A program made the translations under genes and the position numbers. A stretch of DNA of 64,000 bases, taken from positions 1-64,000 of the forward strand of contig JAFREE010000073.1 of NCBI GenBank assembly GCA_019400425.1. The letters are read 5' to 3'. How positions within the stretch are numbered: the first letter of the stretch is position 1; each line of letters starts with the position of its first letter. Source of the DNA: Hymenochaete sp. R1. Lineage: Eukaryota > Basidiomycota > Agaricomycetes > Hymenochaetales > Hymenochaetaceae. Below, piece after piece: positions 48,409 through 58,495 of the stretch. A model generated the notes under the pieces. The model worked only from the letters and a program-made list of their open reading frames with translations. It did no database searches and was not told where the DNA came from.

Positions 48409-50215
48409 TCATGATGTGTCTGTGCTGAGATCTGGGGAGGACAACGAATGGTATGCGCCGCGGATCCTTAGGAGGAGGCGGTTGCAGAGGACGCTGTGGA
48501 TGACGCCTTGTGGTCTATGCGTACAATGAAGGATGTAAGTATTTGTAAGTATTTGAAGAGGGGGAAATGAAGGGGAATCGTAGAAAGGTGGTGTCACGTA
48601 CAATATGAGGAAGTCGTGAAGGTATTTCTTGAATAAGTTAGATGAATAAAATGCGGCTAGTATCGGTTGAGATGCATGTATTATCTCACTGAAGCTGTCA
48701 AGATGACTATGAAATTCACGATTGAGGTGGCTTATAGAGAGAATGAGTGCAAACCAAGATCAGTATGATGTTCGAAGACTTATCAATGCAGGAAAGGGAC
48801 ATTACTTAAAGCGGCTACAAAATAAAGGATACCTGAAAGTCGTTCGTTCGTTCGTTCGTTCGTTCGTTTAGATGACTGTGTCAAATGATAATAGATCATA
48901 GCGGCTTACCATCCTGGCACAATGATCTGAAAAGAGGAGAACTTGAAGAACGATCTGAAAGAAAGATGGATTAGTTGGAACTGCATCGTACACTGTATGA
49001 ATCGTATATTGTCACGGTCTTACAATATTTCAAGCCTTTCGCTAAAAATAGGGCAATGCACACTAAGGAAAGGGAAATGGGAGGGTGAGCGCGAATTACG
49101 AATAAGCTTTTAAATTTACTCACACGTCTCCGAGAAAATCAGACTCCCAAAGCCTACCCATACGATTCGACTCGAATATTCAAACAAACAGCCTGTCGGG
49201 AACAACGTGGCGAACTGAGTGGCTAACAACGAGTTTAGAAGAGTTCCTTTCCTTGGATCGATACGCTGTCGCATACTTACTCGGGGAGACATGATACATG
49301 TAAATAGCTGCAATCGTGTAGTTCCCGACAGTATACATCTGTAAGTTTCAATTATAAGGAATCCAAAAAGTATCGAAGTACCAGGAATATGCATAATGAA
49401 AGTATGTAACACTGACCGAAAATGTAATCCATAGAAACCGTTGCATCCTTGGTTGCCGGCCCCATATGGCATCCGTACGCATGAAGAGGATCGCTAAAAA
49501 TGGATTGGGTTAGAAACTCTTCTGGAACTCATCCCGGAGGGACTGACCTTCGACAAGTATGTATTGAGTCGCACTCAAGGCTTTATTACCGTTAATGAAG
49601 GGAATGACTCCAAATGATGAGATCATACATACTTCCTACAATTACATAGGTAGTCTTGCAACTCTTGAAAAGAATTTCATTTGCAAAGATTCGATTCAAT
49701 ATCAAAGGTCAATCTTTCACCTTGGGTGACGAATCCAAAATGGTTGCTTCGCAAACTTGATATGATCATTCCAATTGATGTTGTAGTTGAATCCAACTTA
49801 CTGTACGCGGAAAGAATGCTTGAAAGGAAGGGAAGGTATCGGTTGAAGAAGTAGATTATCTTCGCTTTCGACCAGTTTGAAGGCCAGACTAAATCCATCT
49901 TCAACGGAATAAGCGTGGTTTGCACGTGGAAGAGAAACTGACTCACCTCTTCTTGGAGTGTTTCCAGGTACTCGTAGACCTTCAAACATAAGTCAATCAA
50001 GTGTCACAAGATTGGCTACTGGTACCCTATCCTTGAGAGTAAGAAACGTACACAAAAGGTCAAAGTCGCCACTTGACAATTGAAGTTGGATAAGTTCTCG
50101 AAAGTCAACGTAGCTTAAGTTTGCTTACTTACGAATCATATACTGGATAAGAAGAAAAGGCACCTGAGTACGAGAAAGTGAAAAGAGGCAAATCAGGGCT
50201 CACTCTGACAGCCAT
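48409..50215 (-). CDS. DUF6533-domain seven-helix-like membrane protein, copy B
   Basis: Seventeen exons on the minus strand (810 nt, 269 residues): 50204-50215, 50133-50163, 50052-50071, 49947-49979, 49802-49898, 49721-49755, 49633-49663, 49548-49580, 49417-49493, 49281-49338, 49124-49222, 49024-49062, 48910-48954, 48806-48832, 48690-48730, 48602-48627 and 48409-48514. The DUF6533 core reads VYEYLETLQEEMDLVWPSNW, continuing to FFNRYLPFL. ILFMRTDAIWGRQPRMQRF follows, and the end is GVIHSVLCNRLLLRIRGAY. All boundaries use GT-AG. Most exon lengths equal those of copy A, so the two are recent paralogs in inverted orientation about 7 kb apart. The C-terminal tail is shorter than in A. Function unknown; several hydrophobic helices imply an integral membrane protein. 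Confidence 0.82.
48840..48868. repeat. (CGTT)n microsatellite inside a DUF6533-B intron
   Basis: About seven perfect CGTT units lie within the 77-base intron between exons 13 and 14 of the minus-strand DUF6533 gene. They take up over a third of the intron. Length change here would alter intron size but not the frame. Confidence 0.9.
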
Positions 50216-51098
50216 CACATCGAATGCGATAACCTGCAAATCGGAAGGAAGAGGTACTTGAGCCGTGTCATTCATTCCGGAGACCACTGGAAGACAAGAG
50301 AGAGAAAAAGCATGCGAAGTGGTGAAAGAGACGGTAGTTTCATTAAATAGCAGTACTGGGCACTTGCAAATATCTCATACACAGGCATGGTTGACAGTTA
50401 CGCCCGCGTATAGCCTCAAGCATGGGAACATGTATAGTGTACAATTCATTGATAGACGATGAAACACTACCCAGAGCACGTCGGTAAGGGTCGTTGGCAG
50501 CTGGTACTTGTGGGCATCGCACTCCTCTGCGATGATTCATTTCGCACCAGGACGATTCTGCAAAGGACAGTATCCCAAAAGAGAATGACTACCTTTTTGG
50601 TTATTTGATTGAAAACGTGGTGAAGAAGTGGTGCATCAGTCAGCACTTGCGCTACCGTCGAGACAGATGTGTTCAATCAGAAACGATCACGATTTCAGCT
50701 TTGTTCAAACGCTCACATTTTGGCCCAAAGCTGACATCCTTGACATGTTGAGCAGTGCGCAGACGGCCACCCGCTGATGGGCATGGGCGGTGTGGTCACT
50801 GGGATCAAAGTTAGTACAGGCTGTATCTCCTTTTTTCGACGATGAAAGCTGTTTTGAAATATATTGTTTTAGATTTTTGGTAAAAAGTGTGCGGCCGACA
50901 TGAGAATTGGCAGACAAGGTTGAAGTTACGTGGGACTGCCGCGCCTGAGCCTGAGTCTTTCCTATCTTCTTACCACGACGTCCCCTGTCTCCCTCTCCAT
51001 TTCTTTCATAAACACATACACAAATCCTTTCATCTTGCTTCATTCGACCAGCTTCGAGCTCACTGTTCACTTATGAGCATCGAGGAAGTCGATTCCAC
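50216..51098. other. Intergenic region upstream of DUF6533 copy B
   Basis: No gene recognised. It holds the promoter of copy B. Frames at 50265-50462 (+) and 50705-51070 (-) lack motifs. The right edge, about 50980-51060, is pyrimidine-rich and may be the promoter of the small plus-strand candidate at 51099. Confidence 0.3.
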
Positions 51099-51460
51099 AT
51101 GAACGTTGAGGAGGTCACTGGCCAACGAATACGAATCGGACAAAAGTTCGGAAAAGGTGCACGTCCTACCGTTGACCGAGATGACAACGACATCCATAAT
51201 CTTGAGGTATGTTTGTCATTTAGCTACTCCTAGTATTTGTGCAACAGTCTAACGAAGTCTAAGTTTTTGAACCATTGACACGAACGTGCTCCGGGCAGGA
51301 CAGCGGGACTTTACGAAGTGCTTTCTCCTCCTACAACATGGCCCGACTTCCTCGTTTCCGTTCAGGCTCTGATCGAGGTTTTATTATGCGCTCTCTTAGG
51401 TCAAAGAATGCGCATGCAAGCGTACGGGATGACGATGACATTGTCTCGAGAGGAAACTGA
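51099..51460 (+). CDS. Candidate two-exon small basic protein
   Basis: An ATG frame at 51099-51206 ends at a clean donor (GAG|GTATGT) and joins in phase 0 to 51299-51460 after CGGGCAG. It gives 89 residues. The product is basic and hydrophilic (GQRIRIGQKFGKGAR, then LRSKNAHASVRDDDD) with no known motif, signal peptide or membrane helix. A pyrimidine-rich block precedes the start. The evidence is only frame and splice-site consistency, so this may be chance. Confidence 0.3.
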
Positions 51461-51583
51461 GGTTGGTGAAGGGTACATGAAGGCAATCTTGTCCCGACAA
51501 AAGTGATTCTACCTACGCTGACGGGTTACTTTCTTCCGGTCGGAAAAAGGTGATTCTTCCAAGCCATCCCTTGTTTCAGAATC

Positions 51584-52021
51584 TTACTCACTCATATGCG
51601 ATGAAGCCCTCGTAGCATCCCACAGGCTTGAACGAGACGAGGAAGAGATTGTGACCCAATCTGAATCCCTCTCTTCCTCAGCCTGGTTGTCACTGGCAGA
51701 CGTCTCATCCCTAACGATTCCCTTAATCTTTTCTTCATCCATTGCATCCTTCGATGCTTCCCCTTCTCGATCTTTATCTCTCCTTCCTTTCAAACTTTCC
51801 TTCTCCCACTTGGCCCGCTCAACATCCTTCCTGGCCTGCTCTTCTGCCTGTTCCCTAATCCTCTCATTTACCTCCGCCTCAATCGCCTCGATTGCTCGCA
51901 CAAACCGTGGGTCGGTCGGGTCACTCGTGCACGTGCACGTGTCCGAGCACTTTCGGTCCTCGCGTTGGAAGGCGTATGCGATGTGGCAGCTCGAGCTTTT
52001 CGATGGTCGTTTTGGATACAT
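51584..52021 (-). CDS. Lysine/glutamate-rich protein, possible partner or last exon of the adjacent cysteine-rich gene
   Basis: An open frame gives 145 residues from an in-frame ATG at 52021; the frame stays open upstream to 52099. A cysteine patch near the start (SCHIAYAFQREDRKCSDTCT) resembles the core of the neighbouring gene at 52113-52796 (KAYDCEREACKYSKRHRRWC). A charged coiled-coil-like region follows (EAIEAEVNERIREQAEEQAR) and an acidic, serine-rich end. It is either the C-terminal exon of the upstream gene, though no acceptor fits the phase I see, or a degenerate tandem paralog. Function unknown. Confidence 0.45.
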   Translation of the reverse strand: MYPKRPSKSSSCHIAYAFQREDRKCSDTCTCTSDPTDPRFVRAIEAIEAEVNERIREQAEEQARKDVERAKWEKESLKGRRDKDREGEASKDAMDEEKIKGIVRDETSASDNQAEEERDSDWVTISSSSRSSLWDATRASSHMSE

Positions 52022-52112
52022 GAGCGAAAAGACGTGGGCGTGGGATAACAAGTCGTAGTGCACGACGATAGTAAGTGATCGGAGGCTCAAGAAAGGCATG
52101 GATATTACTCAA

Positions 52113-52796
52113 CTATTTCTCACAAGCCTCTCCGTGTCCATCAGGATCACGTCGGTCCCTCTCCCTTTTCTTCTCTCGCGCTTGGGCTCTTGCTTGAGCC
52201 CGCGTTTGATCCCTGCCTATCCAGCGAGCAAACGAGGGCCTCGACAAACTCGAATTTGAATCAGGCATGCATCCGCACAGAAGCAGCCGAACCCATCTTC
52301 GTTTTTGTGCTTCAGGAGGTACATTTTCTATGAGATGGGGGTTAGTGCTGATACCGTCATCGGTATGTCCGCCGTATTTCTTGCACCATCGACGATGACG
52401 TTTGCTATACTTGCATGCTTCGCGCTCGCAGTCGTATGCCTAGAGTAAACACGGTGCATTTAACATGAAGAGGCAGGTCTGGATATGGCATAGAAAGGAT
52501 TCTCTCCAGGCGGAACTCACTTTGTTCTCAGTCTGTCATCCAGAGTGGGAAAGAATGGAGTAAAGTCAGCGTCACGATGAAATCGACAGAGAGGATGGGC
52601 TCCTCTCATTTCGAAGGAAAGAGGGGAGGGGACGTACGTGTTCAACGGATCCGCAAGCGTGCACGCGAGTGATTCTAGGTTATCAATAAGGGACGGGAAG
52701 CCAAGGATGGGTGGATGGAAGAAAAGTCCACGGGCACATCAGCCTGAAAACGACGTAGAATGTTGGACTCTACACTCACGAGTCGAATTGACACAT
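52113..52796 (-). CDS. Small cysteine-rich protein of the basidiomycete 'MCxF' type
   Basis: Four exons on the minus strand: 52780-52796, 52638-52674,52521-52532 (only 12 bases) and 52439 down to a stop at 52113. They encode about 130 residues. The product begins MCQFDSITRVHACGSVEH and continues KAYDCEREACKYSKRHRRWC, with further cysteines in LLLCGCMPDSN and a K/R-rich end. There is no signal peptide. From memory, many Agaricomycete genomes carry short hypothetical proteins with the same plan (MC at the start, an aromatic, CGH, then C-x4-C); their role is unknown. A GT donor six codons before the stop (52123) could instead lead to the adjacent frame at 51584-52021. Confidence 0.62.
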
Positions 52797-53211
52797 CTTA
52801 TCAGTCTCGAAAAAGGAATGTAAGTATGAGTGTGCGGGAAGAAGGGTGAGAAGTGAGGGTTGTATGAATGAGGACTGGGTGGGAGAGGTAGAGAGGTCCT
52901 GTCGTGAACGGTGCATTGCTATTGATCTAACGCTCTTGGTTTCGCAATCTTGTTTGGAGCGCAAAGTAGAAATAATTCAATTTTCTGCTTTTTAGCAACA
53001 TGGTCGATTATGTATTTAACAGTCGTGTCATTTGGATTTCCTTTGCATCCTTCGAATCTACAGAGTGTAAGAATAAGTATACGCCGATGCATCTGACAAG
53101 TAGCGGACGTAAACTTCGTTTCTAGACATATTTCTTCATTTCTACTGGCTATCGATTATGATGTGTTTATCGATGGATAACACACATTGATTATGTCCCT
53201 TATTAGCCTTC
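52797..53211. other. Intergenic region upstream of the cysteine-rich gene
   Basis: About 415 AT-rich bases with no gene recognised. It contains the cysteine-rich gene's promoter and the 3' side of the orphan gene that ends at 53212. Confidence 0.3.
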
Positions 53212-54323
53212 CTATATTACCTTCTCTGCCATTTCTTTCAACTCCCGCTGGAAAACGCTCTCTTGCTCATTCCGACACTTCATTAGCTTAGTCCTGCTGC
53301 TATGTTTCCCTTTTCTGCATACGAATTTTTTGGCGCATTCTTGAAGCTCTTCGGTGAGTTGGGCCATTGCTTCGCTTGGATCCTCTGATCCAACGTAATT
53401 ATGGCGTCCAAAATGTCTAGCATTATTGCACTTTTTGGAAGCGGCGCATTTAAATGTTGGTGCGTCTAGGAAAGGTACGAGTTTGTAAGACCTGAAGGTA
53501 AGGAGAAACTTGAAAAAAAAATGGGAAGAATCACTCACGAAGGAAGTAAACGTAGCCTTTGTCTTACTTCGATGATTCCAGCCCGCCATAGACATACTCG
53601 TTATAGTATCCTGGAATGTCTGATATAGATTTGCTTCGTTCGAGAGCCGCTTGAGCTTCATCCAGGCGCTTTTGTACAGTATCAAGAGCATCTGTACGCT
53701 CTTTGATAGCCCCCTGCATCTCAGTTTTTCTGTCATCAGACAAACAGATCGTTTCATAGTTGAGGAATTCCTTAGCAAGCTCGAGTTCTTCAGTGAAATG
53801 AACTTTCTGTACCCTCAGGATTTGAACAACAGCGAACGAAAGCGCCATCTCCCATGCGGAGAGTGTGTAGATTACTGGGTGTTGTTGCGGCGATGGGGAT
53901 ATACATAATTTTGCCATGATGTGTCCCTTTCAAGTTACAAGAAGATGGCGCGAATTCTGGGTGGTTCAAGCTACACGAGTAAAGATTTACTGTGGCGTGA
54001 AAGAGAAGAGAAAGGGGGAGAATGTTCGTGATTGAAGAGTTATGATGGTTATCGAAATGGGAACGCACGATTTGTGGGGATTTCATAAAAATGACAACTC
54101 TTTCCTTCGCGGATACTGAAACGGCCATTTTCGATCAAGTTATCGACGTCTACGGAAGTGACCTTTCCATAAGCTTTATGCAATGATAAAGAGAAAATGA
54201 GTTATCACACGTACAGAAATTGAGCTTCCTTAGGGCCTGACCGACATATCCTTTACTATAGCTTTCAGGTGATGAGTCCGTTGCAGCCGTCGCCGCCGAC
54301 TGCTCATGTTCGGGGTGCGACAT
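53212..54323 (-). CDS. Orphan coiled-coil protein
   Basis: A multi-exon minus-strand gene starts at the ATG at 54323 (MSHPEHEQSAATAATDSS). Likely exons are 54215-54323, 54069-54173, a third ending near 53900, one covering roughly 53594-53820, and the last from about 53520 to the stop at 53212. The third-to-fourth junction is uncertain, since the obvious GT at 53875 breaks the frame. The middle is a helical coiled coil (ERTDALDTVQKRLDEAQAAL). The end is cysteine- and lysine-rich (KCAASKKCNNARHFGRH, then CAKKFVCRKGKHSSRTK). There is no known domain, signal or membrane segment. I do not recognise the family. Confidence 0.5.
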
Positions 54324-54735
54324 TAGTAGAAGAGGATATGGTGCGGAGAGGCGAAGGTGGGTCTGCAATCATCGAGCAAAATGAGCGGCTTGTTTATATG
54401 TAGGTAAGCAGGGCTCCTTGGGTGAAATCAGGAAGAGCAAAGACAACTAAAAAAGACAAGCCTGAAAGTTTGCTCTCAGCAATAATACATGGCCAAATTT
54501 TCCTTTTTGGTAGAGCTCAACCGCGACAAAATTTCCAGCGTCAGCTTCCTTGCATTCCGGGAGGTCACATTAAAGAAGAAATATAAAGAGGTAGATTGAG
54601 CCAAGCGAGGAACACTTTCGCTCGCGCAAATCACTGGAGAATACACAACTATAGGAGAAAGTCCCACTCGCGGTCAACCTCACCCCTACTAAGCAGCATG
54701 ACACTATATGCATCATAACTTAACTTACCCCTTGC
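54324..54735. other. Intergenic region
   Basis: About 410 bases between the orphan gene's start and the 3' end of the second endoglucanase. No gene or RNA recognised. Confidence 0.3.
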
Positions 54736-56573
54736 TCAAGACAAACTCGAAATTCCATTCCGTTTCAGAGCTGTATATTTCAAAGTCAGAAATGCAGCAT
54801 AACATACTATAGGCAATCAAGATCACGACTCACTGTCAAAGGGGATGTTTGGTCTGATTGCATTTGCCCATACTGTGTCAAATGCACTAGAACGGACGGA
54901 ATGGCATGAGAGGCTAAGACAACAATAAAGCGTGAAAGGCGCCTGAACATACTTAGGACCGCCCAGGTCGTTCACTTCTCCCGGTTCAAGACTGCCGGTA
55001 TCGGCACCACAGCAAGGTGAATTGGTTCCCCAGACTAGGACAGGACTACCGTCAGATATTGGAATTTGAAGAAAACCAAGAGCGTAGCGAACAGGGTCCT
55101 GCAGCCCATGCAGTCCATCCAATGTAGACATCATTTTGCTCAAGATATTGAAGCATGTCGGATACAAACTATTTCACCGCGTTAATATGGTTCAGAGACA
55201 AAGGAGAGAGAGGGAGAGGAAGAAAGTAACAGCTTACATCAAAGCAGTTTTGGTTGTCAGCTCCTCCAAATTCGCTTACGATTGCTCTGAACGCAGACCA
55301 ATCAAATTTCACGTCAACAAAAACGGAGCCAGAACTGCGCACTTCAAATTATTCTCTTGCAACCAAGTGGTGAGAGCAGCCAAATTCTCAGGTCCTGGTT
55401 GCGTGCATGTATCATGGCCTCCAGAGAAGTCTTCATCGAGGTACTATAACGCGAGGTCAAAAGATGGATCCGAGTCCACTGAAAATTATTGGTCGTTCAT
55501 CGCCAGCTCACCTCATGAATATCGATTGCAGTGTTATTTATAGGATCTACGATCTTGTTGAGGAAGTCACTGCTTGGCGCGTTACCAGCCGTACCCGTCA
55601 GCTGTGTCCAACTGTGGCCACCCGTGAAGCCGTTCCCGGGTGCGAGAATGAGCTGCTGAGCACCGGCCGCACGGATCGCATCAATAGCGGCCTGATTATT
55701 TTGTAGGATGAGTTCGGTAGGCTACGAGGCGCAGGGTAAGTTCTCGAGGTATTAGTAGTAGAAGCGGCAAAACCGACCATATCATGCGGTTCATTGTTAA
55801 TCCCAAATACAACGTTCGAATTGTTCGCAAACCGATTTGCGAGCTCGCCCCAGAACTTGCCGAATTGGTCTGTCGTCGCTGCGTTTGGATCGCTCGTGTT
55901 GCCTATAACACTGCCTGAGTTTGGCTGAGCAGAGGGGTCGCTGATAGAAATGAATAAAGGTCAGTATTTCAAGCGCAAGAAGAAAAGAAGAACTCACTTG
56001 TATCGCATATAGTTATGGGGATCGATCAAGACGTAAGCGCCTTTGTCGGTAATATGGGTCACGGACGCAGCGTATTCCTCAAAGTACTGGGAAAGGATAA
56101 CAGTATCACTGAAGAGCCCTTCAGAGGTCGTTGGAGAATTCTCGTACGGTTTCGTTGAAAGTGCTTCCAAGACCGGTCTCTAAAGGAGCCAATCTCTCCA
56201 TCAAGAAGGTCAAACGGAAGAAGTTGATATTCTCCTGGTCGATGAAAATGTCCACTGCTGTCTGGGTGACGGACGCAGCTTACTTTAGTCAAACTAGCTC
56301 TCGAGTGGAGACTCTCACATTATTCGTAAATGCGAAGTCGACGCCGAAACGTCCAGGAAGACCAATGATCGTCCCATTCACCTTTCCAACACCAAATTCA
56401 CCTCCAGACTTCATACAAGAAACCGAACATTAGAATATTAATGTGTAGACGAGAATTGTTGAGTGCGAACTCACCTCATTCACGCCCGCGTACAATATCT
56501 TCGCACACACGGCTGTTGCAGTAGACGCTAGCGCTACCAACCGCAACATTGATTTCGTCGAGAGACTCATCAT
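54736..56573 (-). CDS. Secreted GH5 (subfamily 5-like) endo-beta-1,4-glucanase, second gene
   Basis: Twelve exons on the minus strand: 56475-56573, 56319-56408, 56148-56261, 55998-56086, 55778-55940, 55512-55721, 55343-55443, 55238-55286, 55093-55168, 54953-55034, 54834-54886 and 54736-54770. The total is 1161 nt in frame, 386 residues. A signal peptide (MLRLVALASTATAVCA) is followed by the mature start KILYAGVNESGGEFG. The core has INFFRLTFLMERL, DPHNYMRY, the acid/base Glu in GINNEPHDM, the HEYLDED block and the nucleophile in IVSEFGG. GWTAWAAGPFWG and a cysteine pair precede the family-typical C-terminus LKRNGIS. It cleaves cellulose endo-wise and lacks a CBM. It is a divergent relative of the gene at 5790-7582, with different intron positions. 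Confidence 0.93.
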
Positions 56574-57469
56574 CTTCGAATTTAAAAAAGCAAATAAACA
56601 ATGAATCAAAGTATCGAACGAATGATTTTGTAGAAAGCAAGTAGAGTGGCCAGAAACTCAGCGAGGAAGCTTGTGGCTCCATACCTGTGAAAGACGCCCG
56701 GTTTTTATACCACTACCACTGAGAATTGTTGCACCACCAGAGACAAAACTCCCATAAATAGCCCCCGACTCTGTCACCCTGTCGGTCGTCGCCAGCACGC
56801 CACGACAGCTTTCGACGTTACCTCGTCATAAATTTGGTATTATACGCACCGAGGGCTCGGTCACAAGGGTATCGTATATCCGGAAACCCCACCGAGCGGA
56901 ATATCTTCGGATGGTGGGAGGGAGGGACACTCGATCTATCGGGTGCTTTTCGAGTCGTGTATAATTCGAAAATCAGCTCTTCGTTGTCTACTGTAAGTAG
57001 AGCACTGCACGTTAAATCAATCTACTCTTTCGTCGGTTGTGTTTTGGATTGGGAAAATGCTCGGAACGTGAAAAAAAAAACCCCCAGGAGGTTGGAAGGA
57101 CTTGCAGTTTGAACGCGATTTTGGTCGAGAATAAATTCCGTTCTGACCTGAGAAAGTCAATGACACGAAAGCTCCATTCGCACCTTCGCGAAGTTCTTGC
57201 ACTGCAACACGCACTCAAGTTTATAGCATCATAAATGGATTGGGTACATAAAAAGGAGAATACACTCATCGCTTGAAAATCGTGAACAAAAGTGACACGT
57301 GCGCTCTGGAGTTTCCTTTGTCTTAGTAATCCAACAACTCTCGAAATAGAACGCGTGCCTGAGTAGTGAAAAGAAACTTGCATGACTGGCGAATGAATCA
57401 GAAGCGTTGTACATCGTGGTTTGCCGGGTATGAGCGCACGAAAAGATAATATCGATCCGATCGAGTCGT
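56574..57469. other. Endoglucanase promoter and eIF1A 3' flank
   Basis: About 900 bases. The left part is the upstream region of the minus-strand GH5 gene, with a TATA box at 56702-56708. The right part should hold the eIF1A 3' UTR. No further gene recognised. Confidence 0.4.
56702..56708 (-). promoter_or_regulatory. TATA box of the second endoglucanase
   Basis: On the minus strand the sequence reads GGTATAAAAAC, about 130 bases upstream of the ATG at 56573. A clear TATA element fits an inducible secreted-enzyme gene, in contrast to the housekeeping genes here, which have pyrimidine-rich promoters instead. Confidence 0.55.
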
Positions 57470-58171
57470 TTAGATGTCGTCGATGTCAAGCTCACCCTCG
57501 CTGCCGCTGCCTCCTTCGCCACCAAATTCGAACCCGATATCGTCCCCAGCGCCTTCCTCCCCACCAGCTTCGTTGATTTTAGCCGTCTCAGGGAGTTCAC
57601 CGTAGGCCTTCACTGGAACGACACGGAGAAAGCGTTAGTTGAAGTGACAAGGAGAAAGAAAAAACGACGCACAACTTCGAGCCTCATCTGCATTGTATTT
57701 CCCAATGACATCAGCCTTCTCGTCTTGGTATTCACGGAGTGCAATCAAGATGATATCGCCCTGGTTGATCCAGACCTGAAGAAAGGGCACGGTGGCGTCG
57801 TCAGCGAAGCCCCACCCTGCGCCGCGCCAAAGTCAAACATGCACCTTCTTCCGTAATTTACCACGAATGTGAGCTAGACGCTTCTCCCCATCGAAGCATT
57901 GAGCCTCAAGGCGGCCGTTCCCGAGCATCTTGATAACTTGAGCGTACTCCTGACCTTCCTCCTTGAAGACGAGCTCCTGCTTGTCGTTATCGTTCTCATT
58001 CTTCCCACGTCTGCGATTTTTACCACCCTATAGTACCATAGAGTAAATGGAAGAATGACTAATTGGCATTAAAGGCCATACCTTTCCCTTGTTCTGGGGA
58101 AAGTAACCGACATATATCAGCAACCTGCTTCATCGCAGTTCCATCAAGGGTTAAGGGCGCACCTTCGGCAT
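57470..58171 (-). CDS. TIF11: Eukaryotic translation initiation factor 1A
   Basis: Five exons on the minus strand: 58163-58171 (9 bases), 58082-58093 (12 bases), 57845-58027, 57673-57775 and 57470-57612. The total is 450 nt in frame, 149 residues. The product begins [20 protein letters not shown], then the OB-fold ([40 protein letters not shown]) and the [18 protein letters not shown] segment. It ends with the acidic tail [11 protein letters not shown], whose DIDDI end is the known eIF5B-binding motif. eIF1A binds the 40S A-site, promotes scanning and start-codon choice. It is extremely conserved, which makes the tiny exons 1 and 2 trustworthy. Confidence 0.97.
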
Positions 58172-58495
58172 GCTAAGATAGTTCGAATCTCCTCAACGGT
58201 ACACAGAAAGGTTACAAACGCGCTTATGGTAAGCGCTGATGAGTTGGGTACGCGAGTGAAAAGGGACGAAGAGGATAATAGAAGAGGAAGAAGAGATGAG
58301 TCGAGCGTCAGAAGTGTATGCGCCGCTTCCGCAAGTTTCATCTACGTGAGAATCATCACCCTATTTCGGCTTTGTGGGAAGTACTTCACGTGTCAAGCTA
58401 CGGGCCGGATCCTCGCCCTCGCAGCTAACGCTAACGCTGAAGGCCAGCTTCCGATCCCCCCTCCCCCCATGTAACGCCGGTTTCGCCAGACAGCA
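58172..58495. promoter_or_regulatory. Bidirectional promoter, eIF1A / phosphoesterase
   Basis: Only 324 bases separate the divergent start codons of eIF1A (58171, minus) and the metallophosphoesterase (58496, plus). Both promoters must lie here. No TATA box is obvious. Confidence 0.5.

Noticed and set aside
39504..50215. A secondary-metabolite gene cluster around the P450
   Set aside because: No polyketide synthase, peptide synthetase, terpene cyclase, methyltransferase or dedicated regulator lies near it, so the term is not justified.
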